Shown: positions 1 through 8,940, numbered from the stretch's first letter. The stretch is DNA of 64,000 nucleotides from CAVYXK01 sp963708245 (GCA_963708245.1 OY970201.1:4774001-4838000), one strand, 5' to 3'. A program made the numbers and translations. Notes: generated by a model not told the origin, from the letters alone.

Positions 1-1
1 C

Positions 2-433
2 GTGTTCTTTTGTCTGCAGCGTGCTGCGCGAGAGATGATCCCTCGACGTAGCGGACGGATCCTCGACATCGCCTCGATCGCCGGGAAGGGCTACGAGGGA
101 GCGTCCAACGTGGCCTATGCGGCCAGCAAGGGCGCGGTGATCAGCATGACGAAATTGGCGGCGCTGCAATTGGGTCCGCACAACATCAACGTCAATTCGA
201 TCTGTCCTGGCATCACGCGAACCGAACTATCGAACGCCAACCTGCGGGTCCGCGCAGAGCAGCAGGGCGTGACGGTCGAAGAGATGGAACGCCGTCAAGT
301 CGAGTTGATTCCGCTGCGGCGCGCAAATGACCCAGAGGACATCGCCGCAATGGTGGTGTTCCTGGCGTCACCTGGCGCACGCAATATCACTGGCCAGTCT
401 TTCAACGTCGATGGTGGCCTAATTCCCGATTGA
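2..433 (+). CDS. Short-chain dehydrogenase/reductase, C-terminal part
   Basis: The window opens inside this gene, so its N-terminus with the NAD(P)-binding glycine motif is missing. The visible part carries the SDR catalytic YxxxK as YAASKGAV near residue 38 and the following substrate-loop region (ICPGITRTEL). It ends with the typical NITGQSFNVDGG tail. Enzymes of this classical SDR family reduce or oxidise a carbonyl/hydroxyl with NAD(P)H in the cytoplasm; the substrate cannot be read from this fragment. The stop lies 16 bases before the next gene, so the two are probably co-transcribed. The sugar-acid dehydratase-like gene nearby hints at carbohydrate or acid catabolism, but that is inference. 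Confidence 0.9.
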   Translation: MFFCLQRAAREMIPRRSGRILDIASIAGKGYEGASNVAYAASKGAVISMTKLAALQLGPHNINVNSICPGITRTELSNANLRVRAEQQGVTVEEMERRQVELIPLRRANDPEDIAAMVVFLASPGARNITGQSFNVDGGLIPD

Positions 434-449
434 GCAGAGGAGACGTCCG

Positions 450-1028
450 ATGAGCGTTGCAGACCCCAATCAAGTGATCCTGACGGGCGAAAACCCCTTT
501 ATCCGGTTGAGCGAGACGGATGGAGCGACCTTCAGCACAAATGCGAGCTTTTGGCGCATCATCCTCTCTCCGGCTGGGCCGGGGCATGTGCTGTATCTCA
601 AGAGCGAACTGACGGAGGGTCTCTGGCGGATCTACTCGGACAACATTGCGATGGCGCGGTGGCTGCAATCCACGGTGCAGGGCATGCTGAATGCGGAAAC
701 GGCGGACCCGGCAATGCCGGTGATCGATGCCGCGTTCTCCAAATCGGGCAATGCGCGCGACTTCTGGACAGAGAGCCTCGTGACTTACGATGAGGAGATC
801 GAGCTGACGTGGTACAGCATCGGCGAGCCACTGCTGATCCACACGCAGCCGAACGCTGAACCCGGCCGACCTTATGGGGTGTGCACCGTGCTGATCCCGG
901 CGCTGGGTGCACGCCTGTCGCGGAACGGCGTTCAGGCGGTAGGCCAGGCATTTCCGCGGGAGCGTGAAGGCCGGCCGTTCAGCACGTGTGCGCTGGCATT
1001 TTCGGAAAGCTGGACCGCGGCGCGCTAG
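450..1028 (+). CDS. Conserved-looking protein of unknown function
   Basis: I do not recognise this 192-residue protein. It starts at an ATG preceded by AGAGGAGA and follows the SDR gene by 16 bases, so it is probably the second gene of an operon. There is no signal peptide or membrane segment. The sequence is soluble and aromatic-rich (ASFWRIILSP, TEGLWRIYSDN, EIELTWYSIGEP), with an evenly distributed composition that looks like real coding sequence rather than a shadow frame. It ends in a conserved-looking GRPFSTCALAFSESW segment. Its link with an SDR suggests an accessory protein or small enzyme of the same catabolic route, but nothing in the sequence assigns a reaction. Confidence 0.7.
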   Translation: MSVADPNQVILTGENPFIRLSETDGATFSTNASFWRIILSPAGPGHVLYLKSELTEGLWRIYSDNIAMARWLQSTVQGMLNAETADPAMPVIDAAFSKSGNARDFWTESLVTYDEEIELTWYSIGEPLLIHTQPNAEPGRPYGVCTVLIPALGARLSRNGVQAVGQAFPREREGRPFSTCALAFSESWTAAR

Positions 1029-1231
1029 TGTTGCGATCCTATCGCTTCGATCCCCGGCCTCCATCTGGTTCGCGGCCGATCCCGCCATCCCGGTCGGGAT
1101 CGAAGTGTCAGAGTCAGAACACTAGCAGTCGCCGAAAGAAAGGAGGCCGGGCTGGCGATGATCGCTGCTGGCGTGCGCGGGTGGGCCGGAAATGACCGGC
1201 CTTCGCCGGCCGTGATGGGGGCCGCCTGGTC

Positions 1232-2344
1232 TTACTCCTTCACGACTGTCGGCTCGCCCACGCGGTAGCGTTGCAGCACGTCCGGATCGGGGTCGCATCC
1301 AAGGCCAGCGCCATTCGGCACGGTCACCTTGCCCTCGTGCGCCGTCACCGTGTCGTGCAACGGGCTTGCTTCCAGATCGATGAAGATTCGCTCGAAGGGC
1401 GCATCGGGCGCCACCGCCGCGTTCACATGCAGCGAAGCCAGATAGCCCGGCCCGAAATACGCGTTGTGAGGCACCAACCGCACGCCGAACGCCTTGGCGA
1501 GCGCCGCGATCTCCAGCATCGCCGAGGGACCGCCGATCTTGATCACGCTCGGCTGCGCCACGTCGATCGCGCCAGCCTCGAACTTGCGCTTGAAATCATG
1601 CAGCCCACCTGCATTCTCCCCGGCAGCAGTGGGGATGCCGCCTTCGGCGCGCACGCGTGCCAGACCGGCGTCGTCCTCTGGTGGCCACACCGGCTCCTCC
1701 AGCCAGATCAGGTCGTAGTCCCGCAGCCGCCGCGCCATTGCCAATGCCTGCGCGACAGTCCCGGGGCAGTTGGTGTCGACCATCAAGCGGACGTCCGGCC
1801 CCAACGCCGTACGCGCTGCGGCCACCATGGGCACCTCGATCTCGTGCAGCTTGATGTCGCGATAACCGCGCGCCAGCGCTCGTTCGCAGGCTGCCGCCAC
1901 CAGATCGGGCGTGCCGTAGCGCAGCAGGCTCGCATACGCGGTGAGCTGGCGCGGTGCGGCGCCGAATAATCGGCAGAGCGGCAGCCCCGCGGCCTTGCCG
2001 GCAATGTCCCACAGCGCAATGTCGAGCGCCGAGAGCGCATACACGTGCGGCCCATTGCGGCCGTACAGGTAAAACGCCTGCGCCAGGCGCTGCCGCAGCC
2101 CGGTGATATCCGTCGCATCCTGCCCCAGCACAGCCGGCGCGAGCTGCGTATCGACCACGGTCCGGGTTGCCGCCACACAGGCATGGCCGAACCCCTCGCC
2201 CCAGCCGTCCAGGCCTTCGTGGGTCCGCACACGCACCCAGAGCGTGTTGAGCGCGTCCCAGTGTGTGCCGACGAAGGCCACCGGCTTGGCCCCCATGTCG
2301 AACGGGATGCGCGTCAGGTAGGTTTCAATCGCAGTGATCTTCAT
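1232..2344 (-). CDS. Mandelate racemase/muconate lactonizing enzyme family protein
   Basis: This 370-residue enolase-superfamily protein is the usual length for the MR/MLE group. The N-terminal capping domain begins with MKITAIETYLTRIPF. The barrel domain shows the expected ladder of residues: a lysine in YRDIKLHEIE, metal ligands in MVDTNCPG, IWLEEPVWPP and PTAAGENAGG, and a PHN motif late in the barrel (RLVPHNAYFGPG). Members abstract the proton alpha to a carboxylate, mostly as sugar-acid dehydratases or racemases. The lysine followed by a histidine in KLHE departs from the common KxK motif, so the exact activity is open. It is transcribed leftward, towards the SDR pair. Confidence 0.92.
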   Translation of the reverse strand: MKITAIETYLTRIPFDMGAKPVAFVGTHWDALNTLWVRVRTHEGLDGWGEGFGHACVAATRTVVDTQLAPAVLGQDATDITGLRQRLAQAFYLYGRNGPHVYALSALDIALWDIAGKAAGLPLCRLFGAAPRQLTAYASLLRYGTPDLVAAACERALARGYRDIKLHEIEVPMVAAARTALGPDVRLMVDTNCPGTVAQALAMARRLRDYDLIWLEEPVWPPEDDAGLARVRAEGGIPTAAGENAGGLHDFKRKFEAGAIDVAQPSVIKIGGPSAMLEIAALAKAFGVRLVPHNAYFGPGYLASLHVNAAVAPDAPFERIFIDLEASPLHDTVTAHEGKVTVPNGAGLGCDPDPDVLQRYRVGEPTVVKE

Positions 2345-2480
2345 GGCGTGCCCCTTTCACCGATGCACTCCGGTCGCCCCCGAGGTACGCTGACCGGCGT
2401 GCGGTTTGTCCATTCCCGGCGGCGGGGATCGTTTCGCGCATGTACGACCACTGTAACGCAAAGCAGAAGAGGTGGAGGTG

Positions 2481-2498
2481 AACGGACGGCCCTGCGCT
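2481..2498. repeat. 18-bp target duplication, left copy (right copy 4008-4025)
   Basis: The 18 bases AACGGACGGCCCTGCGCT are identical on both sides of the insertion sequence at 2499-4007. They look like a target-site duplication, which places the insertion in the intergenic region between the enolase-superfamily gene and the molybdenum hydroxylase operon. Identity across 18 bases suggests a fairly recent event. Confidence 0.85.
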
Positions 2499-4007
2499 GT
2501 CGATAGCTAATTAAGTTGTCCGGTTTACGTAGCACATCAGTTGTCCGCTTGTTTCCGGTCCGTTCCCAAGAGGCAGGGACAGAACGGCGGCCGTTCTGGC
2601 GGCAGGTCAGGCGGGCCGTTGGCTGGTGACGGGCGCGTCTTCTTCAACTCATGAAATCAATTTCCTTCTTTTGCTGATGCGCCTGTGGAGTTGTGGGCAA
2701 CGCTCTTCCGTTGCCCACAAATCCACAGGCGAGCCGGACCCAAGCGCGATCATGCCGCCGCGTCCAACGCCGCCATCCGCAGCGCCCCCTGCGCGTCATA
2801 GCGTCCCAGGCAGCGCGGGCCGTGGAACACCGCGTGGCTCCCGTCGTGATATTGCCGCACCTTCACCCGTGCCTTCACGAAATGAGCACGCAGCGGCGAC
2901 GGTGGTATCTGCAGCTTCATCCGTCGCCACGAAACCGTGTTGTCGCGGTCCACCTGGCGCTCCTCCTGGATACACAGAATTTCCCGCAGATCGACACCAG
3001 CAACGGCGACGAAAGCCGATCCCTCCTGCTCCGCCTTCACCGCAAACTGCGCGTTGTGCGCCGGCAGGTAGCAATCCCGAATGAACCGGTTGGCCTCCGC
3101 AACCGTCGTGATCCCAGCCAGCGCCAGCTCCTTGACCAGGCGATCCTGTAACGTCTGAAACAGCCGCTCCGAACGACCACGGGCCTGCGGTGAGTAGGCC
3201 GCAATGTGCTCCACGCCCAAATGCGCCAGCGCCCGCCCAACCTGTGTCGGCCGCTTCCGGTCAACCGGGCCGCCAAACTCCGGCGTCACGAAGTAGTGGC
3301 TGCCCCGATCCGTATAGAGGCTCAGCGGCAGGCCATGCGCGCCAAACACCTCCAGCAGAGCCTGGAACGTCAATTCCGTGCCTTCCTCCGCTACCAAAAA
3401 CCCCGAGTAGATCACGTTCGTCGCGTCGTCCATCGTCACTATCAGGTCCAGCGTCTCCCGCCCCGCCAGCCATTCATGGCGCGACCCATCCTGATGAAGC
3501 ATCATTCCAGGCAACGGCCGTCGCGGCCGCTTGCGCCGGTGTGCGCCGCGCCGCGCGGCGCGCTCCAGAAGCCCCTTCGATTGCAGGAACGCCTTGGTCC
3601 ACGTGTAGCCCCAGCGGAAACCGTGGCGGCCCACCAAGTGCTCGTGAAAGTGCTTCGCCGTGAACCCGCTGTAACGCATACGATACAGCCGCTCGACCTC
3701 CTCCTCCCGGTCGACCGGAACCCGCTTCCCAGACGCCCGACCAAGCCGCCGGTCCAGAAGACCGGCCGCCCCGCACTCTTCGTAGCGCTGTTGCCAACGA
3801 CGGAATGTCCGCTCGCTGATCCCAAGCAGCTCCGCCGCTTCGCACTGGTTGAGTTCGCTCGCTTCATACCGCTCCAGCACGCTCCCGAACTTGATCACTC
3901 GCACACCCTGAAGGGCTTCCGACCGGCGCATCCGGGCTCCCAAAAGGAACCATCATCACCGGACAGATCGTGCGCTACCTAAACCGGACATACCGTGTGC
4001 TACCGAC
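2499..4007 (-). mobile_element. Insertion sequence, ISNCY/IS1202-like, complete
   Basis: A 1509-bp element is bounded by imperfect terminal inverted repeats: GTCGATAGC at the left and, read inward from the right, GTCGGTAGC. Both ends carry further matching blocks (GTCCGGTTTA, then a TTGTCCG/CTGTCCG block about 20 bases further in), arranged like multiple transposase-binding sites. It is flanked by an exact 18-bp direct repeat, AACGGACGGCCCTGCGCT, at 2481-2498 and 4008-4025, which I read as the target duplication. Such a long duplication is unusual for an IS. From memory it is a trait of the IS1202-related group, and I hold that family label loosely. The element carries one leftward transposase gene. 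Confidence 0.85.
2750..3943 (-). CDS. DDE transposase (ISNCY/IS1202-type)
   Basis: This 397-residue transposase occupies the element at 2499-4007. An N-terminal helix-turn-helix (NQCEAAELLGISERTFRRW) is followed by a helical linker and an RNase-H-like core. Candidate catalytic acids lie in MMLHQDGSRHEW, LYTDRGSHYF and RGRSERLFQTL, in the D-D-E order of integrase-type enzymes. It appears intact, with no internal stop or frameshift, so the copy may be active. It reads leftward, away from the molybdenum hydroxylase operon. A start a few codons inside (MRRSEAL) is equally possible. Confidence 0.9.
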   Translation of the reverse strand: MGARMRRSEALQGVRVIKFGSVLERYEASELNQCEAAELLGISERTFRRWQQRYEECGAAGLLDRRLGRASGKRVPVDREEEVERLYRMRYSGFTAKHFHEHLVGRHGFRWGYTWTKAFLQSKGLLERAARRGAHRRKRPRRPLPGMMLHQDGSRHEWLAGRETLDLIVTMDDATNVIYSGFLVAEEGTELTFQALLEVFGAHGLPLSLYTDRGSHYFVTPEFGGPVDRKRPTQVGRALAHLGVEHIAAYSPQARGRSERLFQTLQDRLVKELALAGITTVAEANRFIRDCYLPAHNAQFAVKAEQEGSAFVAVAGVDLREILCIQEERQVDRDNTVSWRRMKLQIPPSPLRAHFVKARVKVRQYHDGSHAVFHGPRCLGRYDAQGALRMAALDAAA

Positions 4008-4024
4008 AACGGACGGCCCTGCGC

Positions 4025-4055
4025 TTGACCCTGCGCCGCCTGTCCGCGGTAGAAT
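4025..4055 (+). promoter_or_regulatory. Possible promoter of the molybdenum hydroxylase operon
   Basis: TTGACC at 4025-4030 and TAGAAT at 4050-4055 resemble sigma-70 -35 and -10 elements, with a long 19-base spacer. The first T of the -35 box is the last base of the IS target duplication, so the insertion left the core promoter intact but displaced everything upstream of it. The match is modest and the assignment is inference. Confidence 0.35.
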
Positions 4056-4125
4056 GCAGGGAACTGCCCGCCCGGCTGCGGGGGAGCGGACCGGGCGGTC
4101 TTGTCGCGCGCACTCAGGAGCGAAG

Positions 4126-5010
4126 ATGCCAAGCCTCAGTTATGCCTCACCTACGACGGCCAACGAAGCGATCGCCTTGCTGGCCGGGGCCTCCGGCCAA
4201 GCCAAGCTGCTGGCCGGCGGCACCGACCTTCTGGTCCAGCTCCGGTCGGGCCGCGTGAAGCCGGACCTGATCGTCGATACCAAGAAGATTCCCGGAATCA
4301 TAGGCATTCGTGAAGAGAGCGGGGAGTTCGTGATAGGCGCCGCAACGCCCGGCGCCGACATGGAAGCGAACGCGGCTCTGAAGCAGGCTTGGCCGGGCGT
4401 CGTCGAAGCGATGGACCTGATTGGGTCCACTCAGATCCAGGGCCGGGCGAGCCTGGTCGGCAATCTCTGCAACGCCTCGCCGGCCGCCGACAGCGTACCG
4501 GCGATGATCGCCGCTGGCGCGGTAGCAGTGATCCTGGGCTCCAAGGGCAGGCGCGAGGCGCCCGTCGAGGCGATCGTGGTCGGCCCCGGCCGCACCTCGC
4601 TCGCGAAGGATGAGTTCATCCTCGAGATCCGGCTGCCGAAGCGACCGCCCCGCTCTGGTGATGCCTACCTGCGCTTCATTCCGCGCACCGAGATGGATAT
4701 CGCCGTCGTCGGCTGCGGCGTCAGCGTGACGCTCGACGAGGCCGGAGTCTGCACAGCCGCGCGGGTCTCGCTGGGCGCGGTGGCGCCGACGCCGCTCGTT
4801 GTGAAGGAAGCGGCCGACGCGCTGATCGGGCATACGCTCGACGACGCGACGCTGGCCAAGCTCGATGCCGCCGCGCGGGCTGCCTGCAAGCCGATCACCG
4901 ACAAACGTGGCACCATCGAATACCGCACCAAGGTGGCCGGCGTGCTCGCACGCCGTGCTGCCGCCATCGCATTCCAACGAGCCCAAGGGGTTCAGGCAAA
5001 GGCACACTGA
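4126..5010 (+). CDS. Molybdenum hydroxylase FAD-binding medium subunit (CoxM-like)
   Basis: This 294-residue subunit carries FAD in a heterotrimeric xanthine-oxidase-family hydroxylase and passes electrons on to NAD or a quinone. The FAD pyrophosphate loop LLAGGTDLLVQLRSG lies near residues 25-40, and the second FAD motif GRASLVGNLCNASPAAD near residue 105. I place the start at ATG 4126 because CAGGAGCG precedes it and MPSLSYASPTTANEA is the typical N-terminus. An in-frame start at 3970 would lie inside the insertion sequence and is rejected. The stop overlaps the small-subunit ATG by one base (TGATG), so medium, small and large subunit genes are translated in series. Substrate unknown. Confidence 0.93.
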   Translation: MPSLSYASPTTANEAIALLAGASGQAKLLAGGTDLLVQLRSGRVKPDLIVDTKKIPGIIGIREESGEFVIGAATPGADMEANAALKQAWPGVVEAMDLIGSTQIQGRASLVGNLCNASPAADSVPAMIAAGAVAVILGSKGRREAPVEAIVVGPGRTSLAKDEFILEIRLPKRPPRSGDAYLRFIPRTEMDIAVVGCGVSVTLDEAGVCTAARVSLGAVAPTPLVVKEAADALIGHTLDDATLAKLDAAARAACKPITDKRGTIEYRTKVAGVLARRAAAIAFQRAQGVQAKAH

Positions 5011-5498
5011 TGAGCAAGCATCACATCACCACCACCATCAATGGCGAGCCGGTCGAGTTCCTGTGCGAACCGCAGGAGACTTTGCTCGACGTGCTGCGCA
5101 ACACGCTGAATCTGACCGGCAGCAAGGAAGGTTGTGCCTCCGGCGACTGCGGCGCCTGCAGCGTGATTTGCGACGGCAAGCTCATCTGCTCCTGCCTAAT
5201 GCTGGGCGTGGAGGCCGAGGGTCACAGCATTGTCACAGTGGAAGGCATCGCCAACGGCGACGAGCTGCATCCGGTGCAGCGCAAATTCCTGGAGCACGCG
5301 GCCCTGCAATGCGGATTCTGCACCCCTGGGCTGATCGTTGCATCGAAGGCGCTGCTGGACGAGACCCTGAACCCGACCGAGGAGGAGGCGCGCTACTGGC
5401 TTGCCGGAAACCTTTGTCGCTGTACTGGGTATGACAAGATCATTCGCGCGGTGATGGACGCCGCGGCCGAAATGCGTGGCGAAGCGAGGGCAGCATGA
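5010..5498 (+). CDS. Molybdenum hydroxylase [2Fe-2S] small subunit (CoxS-like)
   Basis: This 162-residue iron-sulfur subunit relays electrons from molybdopterin to FAD. The plant-type ferredoxin cluster is bound by cysteines in GCASGDCGACSVICDG. The second cluster, in the C-terminal helical domain, is bound by QCGFCTPG and LCRCTGYDKI. All eight expected cysteines are present. It starts at the ATG that overlaps the previous stop, and its own end overlaps the large-subunit ATG (GCATGA at 5494-5499). Its length is standard for the family, and the closest functional relatives are CO dehydrogenase-like, isoquinoline and aldehyde oxidoreductase small subunits. Confidence 0.95.
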   Translation: MSKHHITTTINGEPVEFLCEPQETLLDVLRNTLNLTGSKEGCASGDCGACSVICDGKLICSCLMLGVEAEGHSIVTVEGIANGDELHPVQRKFLEHAALQCGFCTPGLIVASKALLDETLNPTEEEARYWLAGNLCRCTGYDKIIRAVMDAAAEMRGEARAA

Positions 5499-7784
5499 AT
5501 TATATCGTCTCCAAACCGGAGCTGAAGGTCGTCGGCACCCGACCGGTGCGCCCCGATGGCGTGGACAAGGTCACCGGCCGTGCGACATTCGGCGCCGATA
5601 TGGTGCTGCCGGGCATGCTGTGGGGGAAAGTCAAGCGCAGCCCGCACGCACATGCGCGTATCGTGAAGATCGACACATCCAAGGCCGAGAAGCTGCCGGG
5701 AGTGAAGGCGGTCGTCACTGCCGAGGATTTCCCAAATATCGCCAGCGAAGAGGCGTTCGTCGGCGAAGGGCCGATGAATTTCCGCGACCTGTCGCGCAAC
5801 TGCATTGCCCGCGACAAGGTGCTGTACGAAGGCCACGCCGTCGCGGCAGTGGCGGCGATCAGCCAAGCCATCGCCGACCAGGCGCTAGAGCTGATTGACG
5901 TGCAGTACCGAGGTGCTGCCGCACGTGATCGACGTGGAAGAGGCGATGAAGCCCGACGCACCGATCCTGCATGACGATCTGTTTACGGCCAATGTCGAGC
6001 CGAAGCCGACCAAACCCTCCAACATCTCCAAGCGGGTCTATTTCGCCAAGGGAGATATCGAGGCCGGCTTCCGCGATGCCGATGTGATCGTCGAGGGTCG
6101 TTACACCACGGCACCGGTGCACCAAGCCTATATCGAGCCGCATGCCTGTCTGGTGGCGGTCGCGGCCGATGGCCAGGCACAGGTGTACAGCTCCAGCCAG
6201 GGGCAGTTCATGGTGCGCGCGTACTGCGCCAAGCTGCTCGGCTGGGACATCTCCAACATCCGCGCGGTCCCGCTGGAAATCGGCGGCGGGTTCGGCGGCA
6301 AGACGCTGGTCTATCTGGAGCCGCTGGCGCTGGCGCTGGCGCAGAAATCCGGTCGGCCGGTAAAGATGCAGATGACGCGCGAAGAGGTGTTCCGTGCCTC
6401 CGGGCCGACCTCGGGTTCGGTCATCGAAGTGAAGATCGGTGCCAAACGCGACGGCACCATCGTCGCCGCTAAAGAGGTGCTGAAATACCAGGCGGGTGCG
6501 TTCCCCGGCTCGCCGATCCAGCCGGGCTGTATGTGCGGCTTGGCCATGTACGACCTGCCGAATGTCGAGGTGATCGGCTACGACGTCGTATCCAACCGGC
6601 CGAAGGTCGCGGCGTATCGTGCGCCGGGCGCGCCGATGTCGTCCTTCGCGGTCGAAAGCGCGCTCGATGATCTGGCACGCAAGCTCGCGATGGACCCGGT
6701 GACGCTGCGCGAGAAGAACGGCGCCCGCGACGGTACCAAAACGCATTACGGGCCGATGCATCGCGATATTGGCTTCCTGCAGACGCTCGCCGCGGCGAAG
6801 AACAGCGATCACTGGAAGACGCCGCTGAAGCCAGGCCAAGGTCGGGGGATCGCCTGCGGGTTCTGGTTCAATATCGGCGGCGAGTCGTCGGGCGCCGTGC
6901 ACATCAACGAAGATGGCACTGCGGTCGTTGTATCCGGCAATCCCGATATCGGCGGCTCGCGTGCCTCAATGGCGATGATGGCGGCCGAGGTGCTGGGCCT
7001 TCCTGTCGAGAAGGTGCGCCCGACCGTGGGCGACACCAGCTCGATCGGCTTCACCTTCCTGACGGGCGGAAGCCGGGTCACCTTCGCCACCGGCATGGCG
7101 GTGACGCAGGCGGCCGAGCGGGTGGTGGAGCAGTTGAAACAGCGCGCCGCGCAGATATGGGACATCCCCCCTGAGGCGGTCGATTGGCGCGACGGCAACG
7201 CCTATCCAGCCGGGTCCAACGCCGGCGCGTTCGAGCCGCTGAGCCTGGCGGAGATCGCGCTGCGCTCGGGCAAGACGGGCGGGCCGATCAGCTCGGAAGT
7301 GTCGATCAATGCACAGGGCGCGGGGCCGGGATTCGGCGTGCACATCTGCGACGTGGAGGTCGATCACGAGACCGGCGCCGTGAAGGTGTTGCGCTACACG
7401 GCGGTGCAGGATGTCGGCAAGGCGATCCATCCCAGCTACGTCGAGGGCCAGATCCAGGGCGGCGCGGCACAGGGCATCGGCTGGGCGCTGAACGAGGAAT
7501 ACATCTACGACTCTCAGGGGCGGATGGAGAATCCGGGCTTCCTGGATTATCGCGTGCCGGTGGCCTCTGACCTGCCGCTGATCGAGGCAATCATGGTGGA
7601 GGTGCCGAACCCGCGCCATCCGTTCGGTGCACGCGGCGTTGGCGAGGTGCCGATCATCCCGCCGATGGCGGCAGTCGGGAACGCGATCCGCGATGCGACG
7701 GGGATCCGCATGACCGATCTGCCGATGTCGCCGCCGAAGATGCGCGCCGCGCTGGACGCCGAGACAGGGCAGAAGGCGGCGTAG
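5495..7784 (+). pseudogene. Molybdopterin-binding large subunit, single-base frameshift
   Basis: The catalytic subunit is encoded by two overlapping frames that together give about 763 residues, the family's normal size. Frame one (from 5495) runs through LELIDVQY. The protein continues in the next frame as EVLPHVIDVEEAM. One extra C at 5908-5909 explains the break. The rest is intact: GGGFGGKT, AYRAPGAP in place of the CO-dehydrogenase AYRCSFR loop, and the catalytic glutamate in RGVGEVPIIP near the C-terminus. Absence of the AYRCSFR loop argues against true CO dehydrogenase and for an aldehyde, xanthine or aromatic-substrate hydroxylase. The indel is either a sequencing error or recent inactivation, since no other decay is visible. 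Confidence 0.9.
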
Positions 7785-7804
7785 TGGTGGTGACGGCGCA
7801 TCCG

Positions 7805-7923
7805 CACCTCTCCCGCTCCGCGGGAGAGGTCGGTTCGCGGAGCGAACCGGGTGAGGGTCCCGCCGCCGCACCCTCACCCTCGGGGCTTCGCTCCGCGACC
7901 GCTCCCGCAGAGCGGGAGAGGTG
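7805..7923. repeat. 119-bp palindromic intergenic repeat
   Basis: The segment begins CACCTCTCCCGC and ends GCGGGAGAGGTG, and contains nested hairpins (CTCCCGCTCCGCGGGAG; GGTTCGCGGAGCGAACC; GGGTGAGGG paired with CCCTCACCC). Related copies or half-copies lie at 13656-13681, 18604-18668 and 61100-61155, with looser relatives at 19289-19327 and 63912-63955. This identifies a dispersed REP/MITE-like family. It separates the large-subunit gene from the MoaD-like gene and could act as an mRNA hairpin. Confidence 0.85.
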
Positions 7924-7935
7924 AGTGGTGGGCTG

Positions 7936-8184
7936 ATGCCGCGTGTCGTCTTCTCGGGCTCGGCCGCCGGCCGGTTCACCGGCGGGCGGACTGAGCTCGA
8001 CGTGACGGCGACCACGTTCCGGCGACTGGTGAAAGAACTGGACGAGCGCTTTCCCGGCCTCGGCAAGCAGGTTGAGGACGGGATGGCCGTTGCAATCGAC
8101 GGCGTGATCTACCAGGACGCCTATGCGGCGCCGCTGGCCGAGGGGGCAGAGATTTATCTGATCCCGAAGATCGCGGGGGGCTGA
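7936..8184 (+). CDS. MoaD/ThiS-family small sulfur-carrier-like protein
   Basis: This 82-residue ubiquitin-fold protein ends in the diagnostic glycine pair (IPKIAGG), which is adenylated and converted to a thiocarboxylate in molybdopterin or thiamine synthesis. LDVTATTFRRLVKELDERFPGL and GAEIYLIPKIAGG match the beta-grasp pattern. ATG 7936 is preferred over the upstream GTG, which lies inside the palindromic repeat. Lying directly behind a molybdenum hydroxylase operon, it may supply sulfur for that enzyme's cofactor, although MoaD-like proteins near such operons have not all been shown to do so. No partner MoaE is in the window. Confidence 0.85.
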   Translation: MPRVVFSGSAAGRFTGGRTELDVTATTFRRLVKELDERFPGLGKQVEDGMAVAIDGVIYQDAYAAPLAEGAEIYLIPKIAGG

Positions 8185-8355
8185 TACGCTCAAGGGACAT
8201 GCCGCCCCTTGAACGATAAGTACACCTTCAACGACAACTCTCAGGCATGGCGCATGCCGATCCTGCACTCGGCGCCAGACAAAACGGGACCGTAAGCGAT
8301 CGTGCCGGCGCCGAGTTGCGCGGCGCACGGCAAGGTGTGCGGCGGCCGGACCGGT

Positions 8356-8940
8356 TTACCTGTGCCGAAGCACGTCCAATCGGTAAGTATCCTCGTGGTG
8401 CTGCATACACAGCACCAGCGATCGCTCGGTTCGTGCGATGAAATTGCTTGCCGCCTCGTCGCCGGTACAGGGGTCACCAGCCCGACCACGCCAATTCACC
8501 ATCAGCACCACGCCGCCTGGTGCAAGCGTTGCGCAGGCACGATCCGCCACCGCCGCAATATCCGAAGACGACAGGAAATAAAGCACCTCGGACAGCACGA
8601 TCAGATCGAATATGCCGTCGGGCCAATCCTGTGGTACCTGCATTCGTTGGAAGCGCACCCAGTGCTGATCCGCACACATCACCCGTGCGTTCCCGAGCGG
8701 TTCCTCGATGATGTCCACCGCCAGCAGCGCGTTGCAGCGCTCCGCCAGCATGTGCGTCAAAACACCGATCGAGCAGCCGACTTCGAAGCCCGAGCAAAAG
8801 CGCCGGTCGCCCAGGCTGGCAATCGTCCGCCGGTATTTCGCCAGCTCGTATTGGCTTGTGCGGAACCGCCACGGGTCGGGACTTGCGTCATAAAGCCGCT
8901 GGAAATGCGCCGCATCGCGTGACGCTCGATCGCCATTCAT
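8356..8940 (-). CDS. NodS-like SAM-dependent methyltransferase
   Basis: This 194-residue class I methyltransferase has its SAM motif in CSGFEVGCSIGVLTHMLAERC and a motif IV region FDLIVLSEVLYFLSS, close to NodS-type N-methyltransferases. I take ATG 8940 (MNGDRAS) as the start because it overlaps the stop of the upstream deacetylase in an ATGA junction, like the other junctions of this cluster. It is the last gene of a leftward set encoding a glycosyltransferase, an acyl-CoA dehydrogenase-like protein and a PIG-L deacetylase. NodS methylates a deacetylated amino sugar after NodB has acted, so deacetylation followed by N-methylation of a glycan is a reasonable inference here. Confidence 0.88.
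   Translation of the reverse strand: MNGDRASRDAAHFQRLYDASPDPWRFRTSQYELAKYRRTIASLGDRRFCSGFEVGCSIGVLTHMLAERCNALLAVDIIEEPLGNARVMCADQHWVRFQRMQVPQDWPDGIFDLIVLSEVLYFLSSSDIAAVADRACATLAPGGVVLMVNWRGRAGDPCTGDEAASNFIARTERSLVLCMQHHEDTYRLDVLRHR

Noticed and set aside
402..1088. Long minus-strand frame opposite the SDR and unknown genes
   Set aside because: It is a GC-driven shadow: Arg/His-rich composition, no ribosome site, and fully antisense to better-supported genes.
3970..4125. N-terminal extension of the molybdenum hydroxylase medium subunit
   Set aside because: It would start inside the insertion sequence and cross the target duplication; ATG 4126 has a ribosome site and matches the family.
5495..7784. 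CO dehydrogenase (coxL) assignment
   Set aside because: The CO-dehydrogenase active-site loop AYRCSFR is replaced by AYRAPGAP, so only a general molybdenum hydroxylase is claimed.
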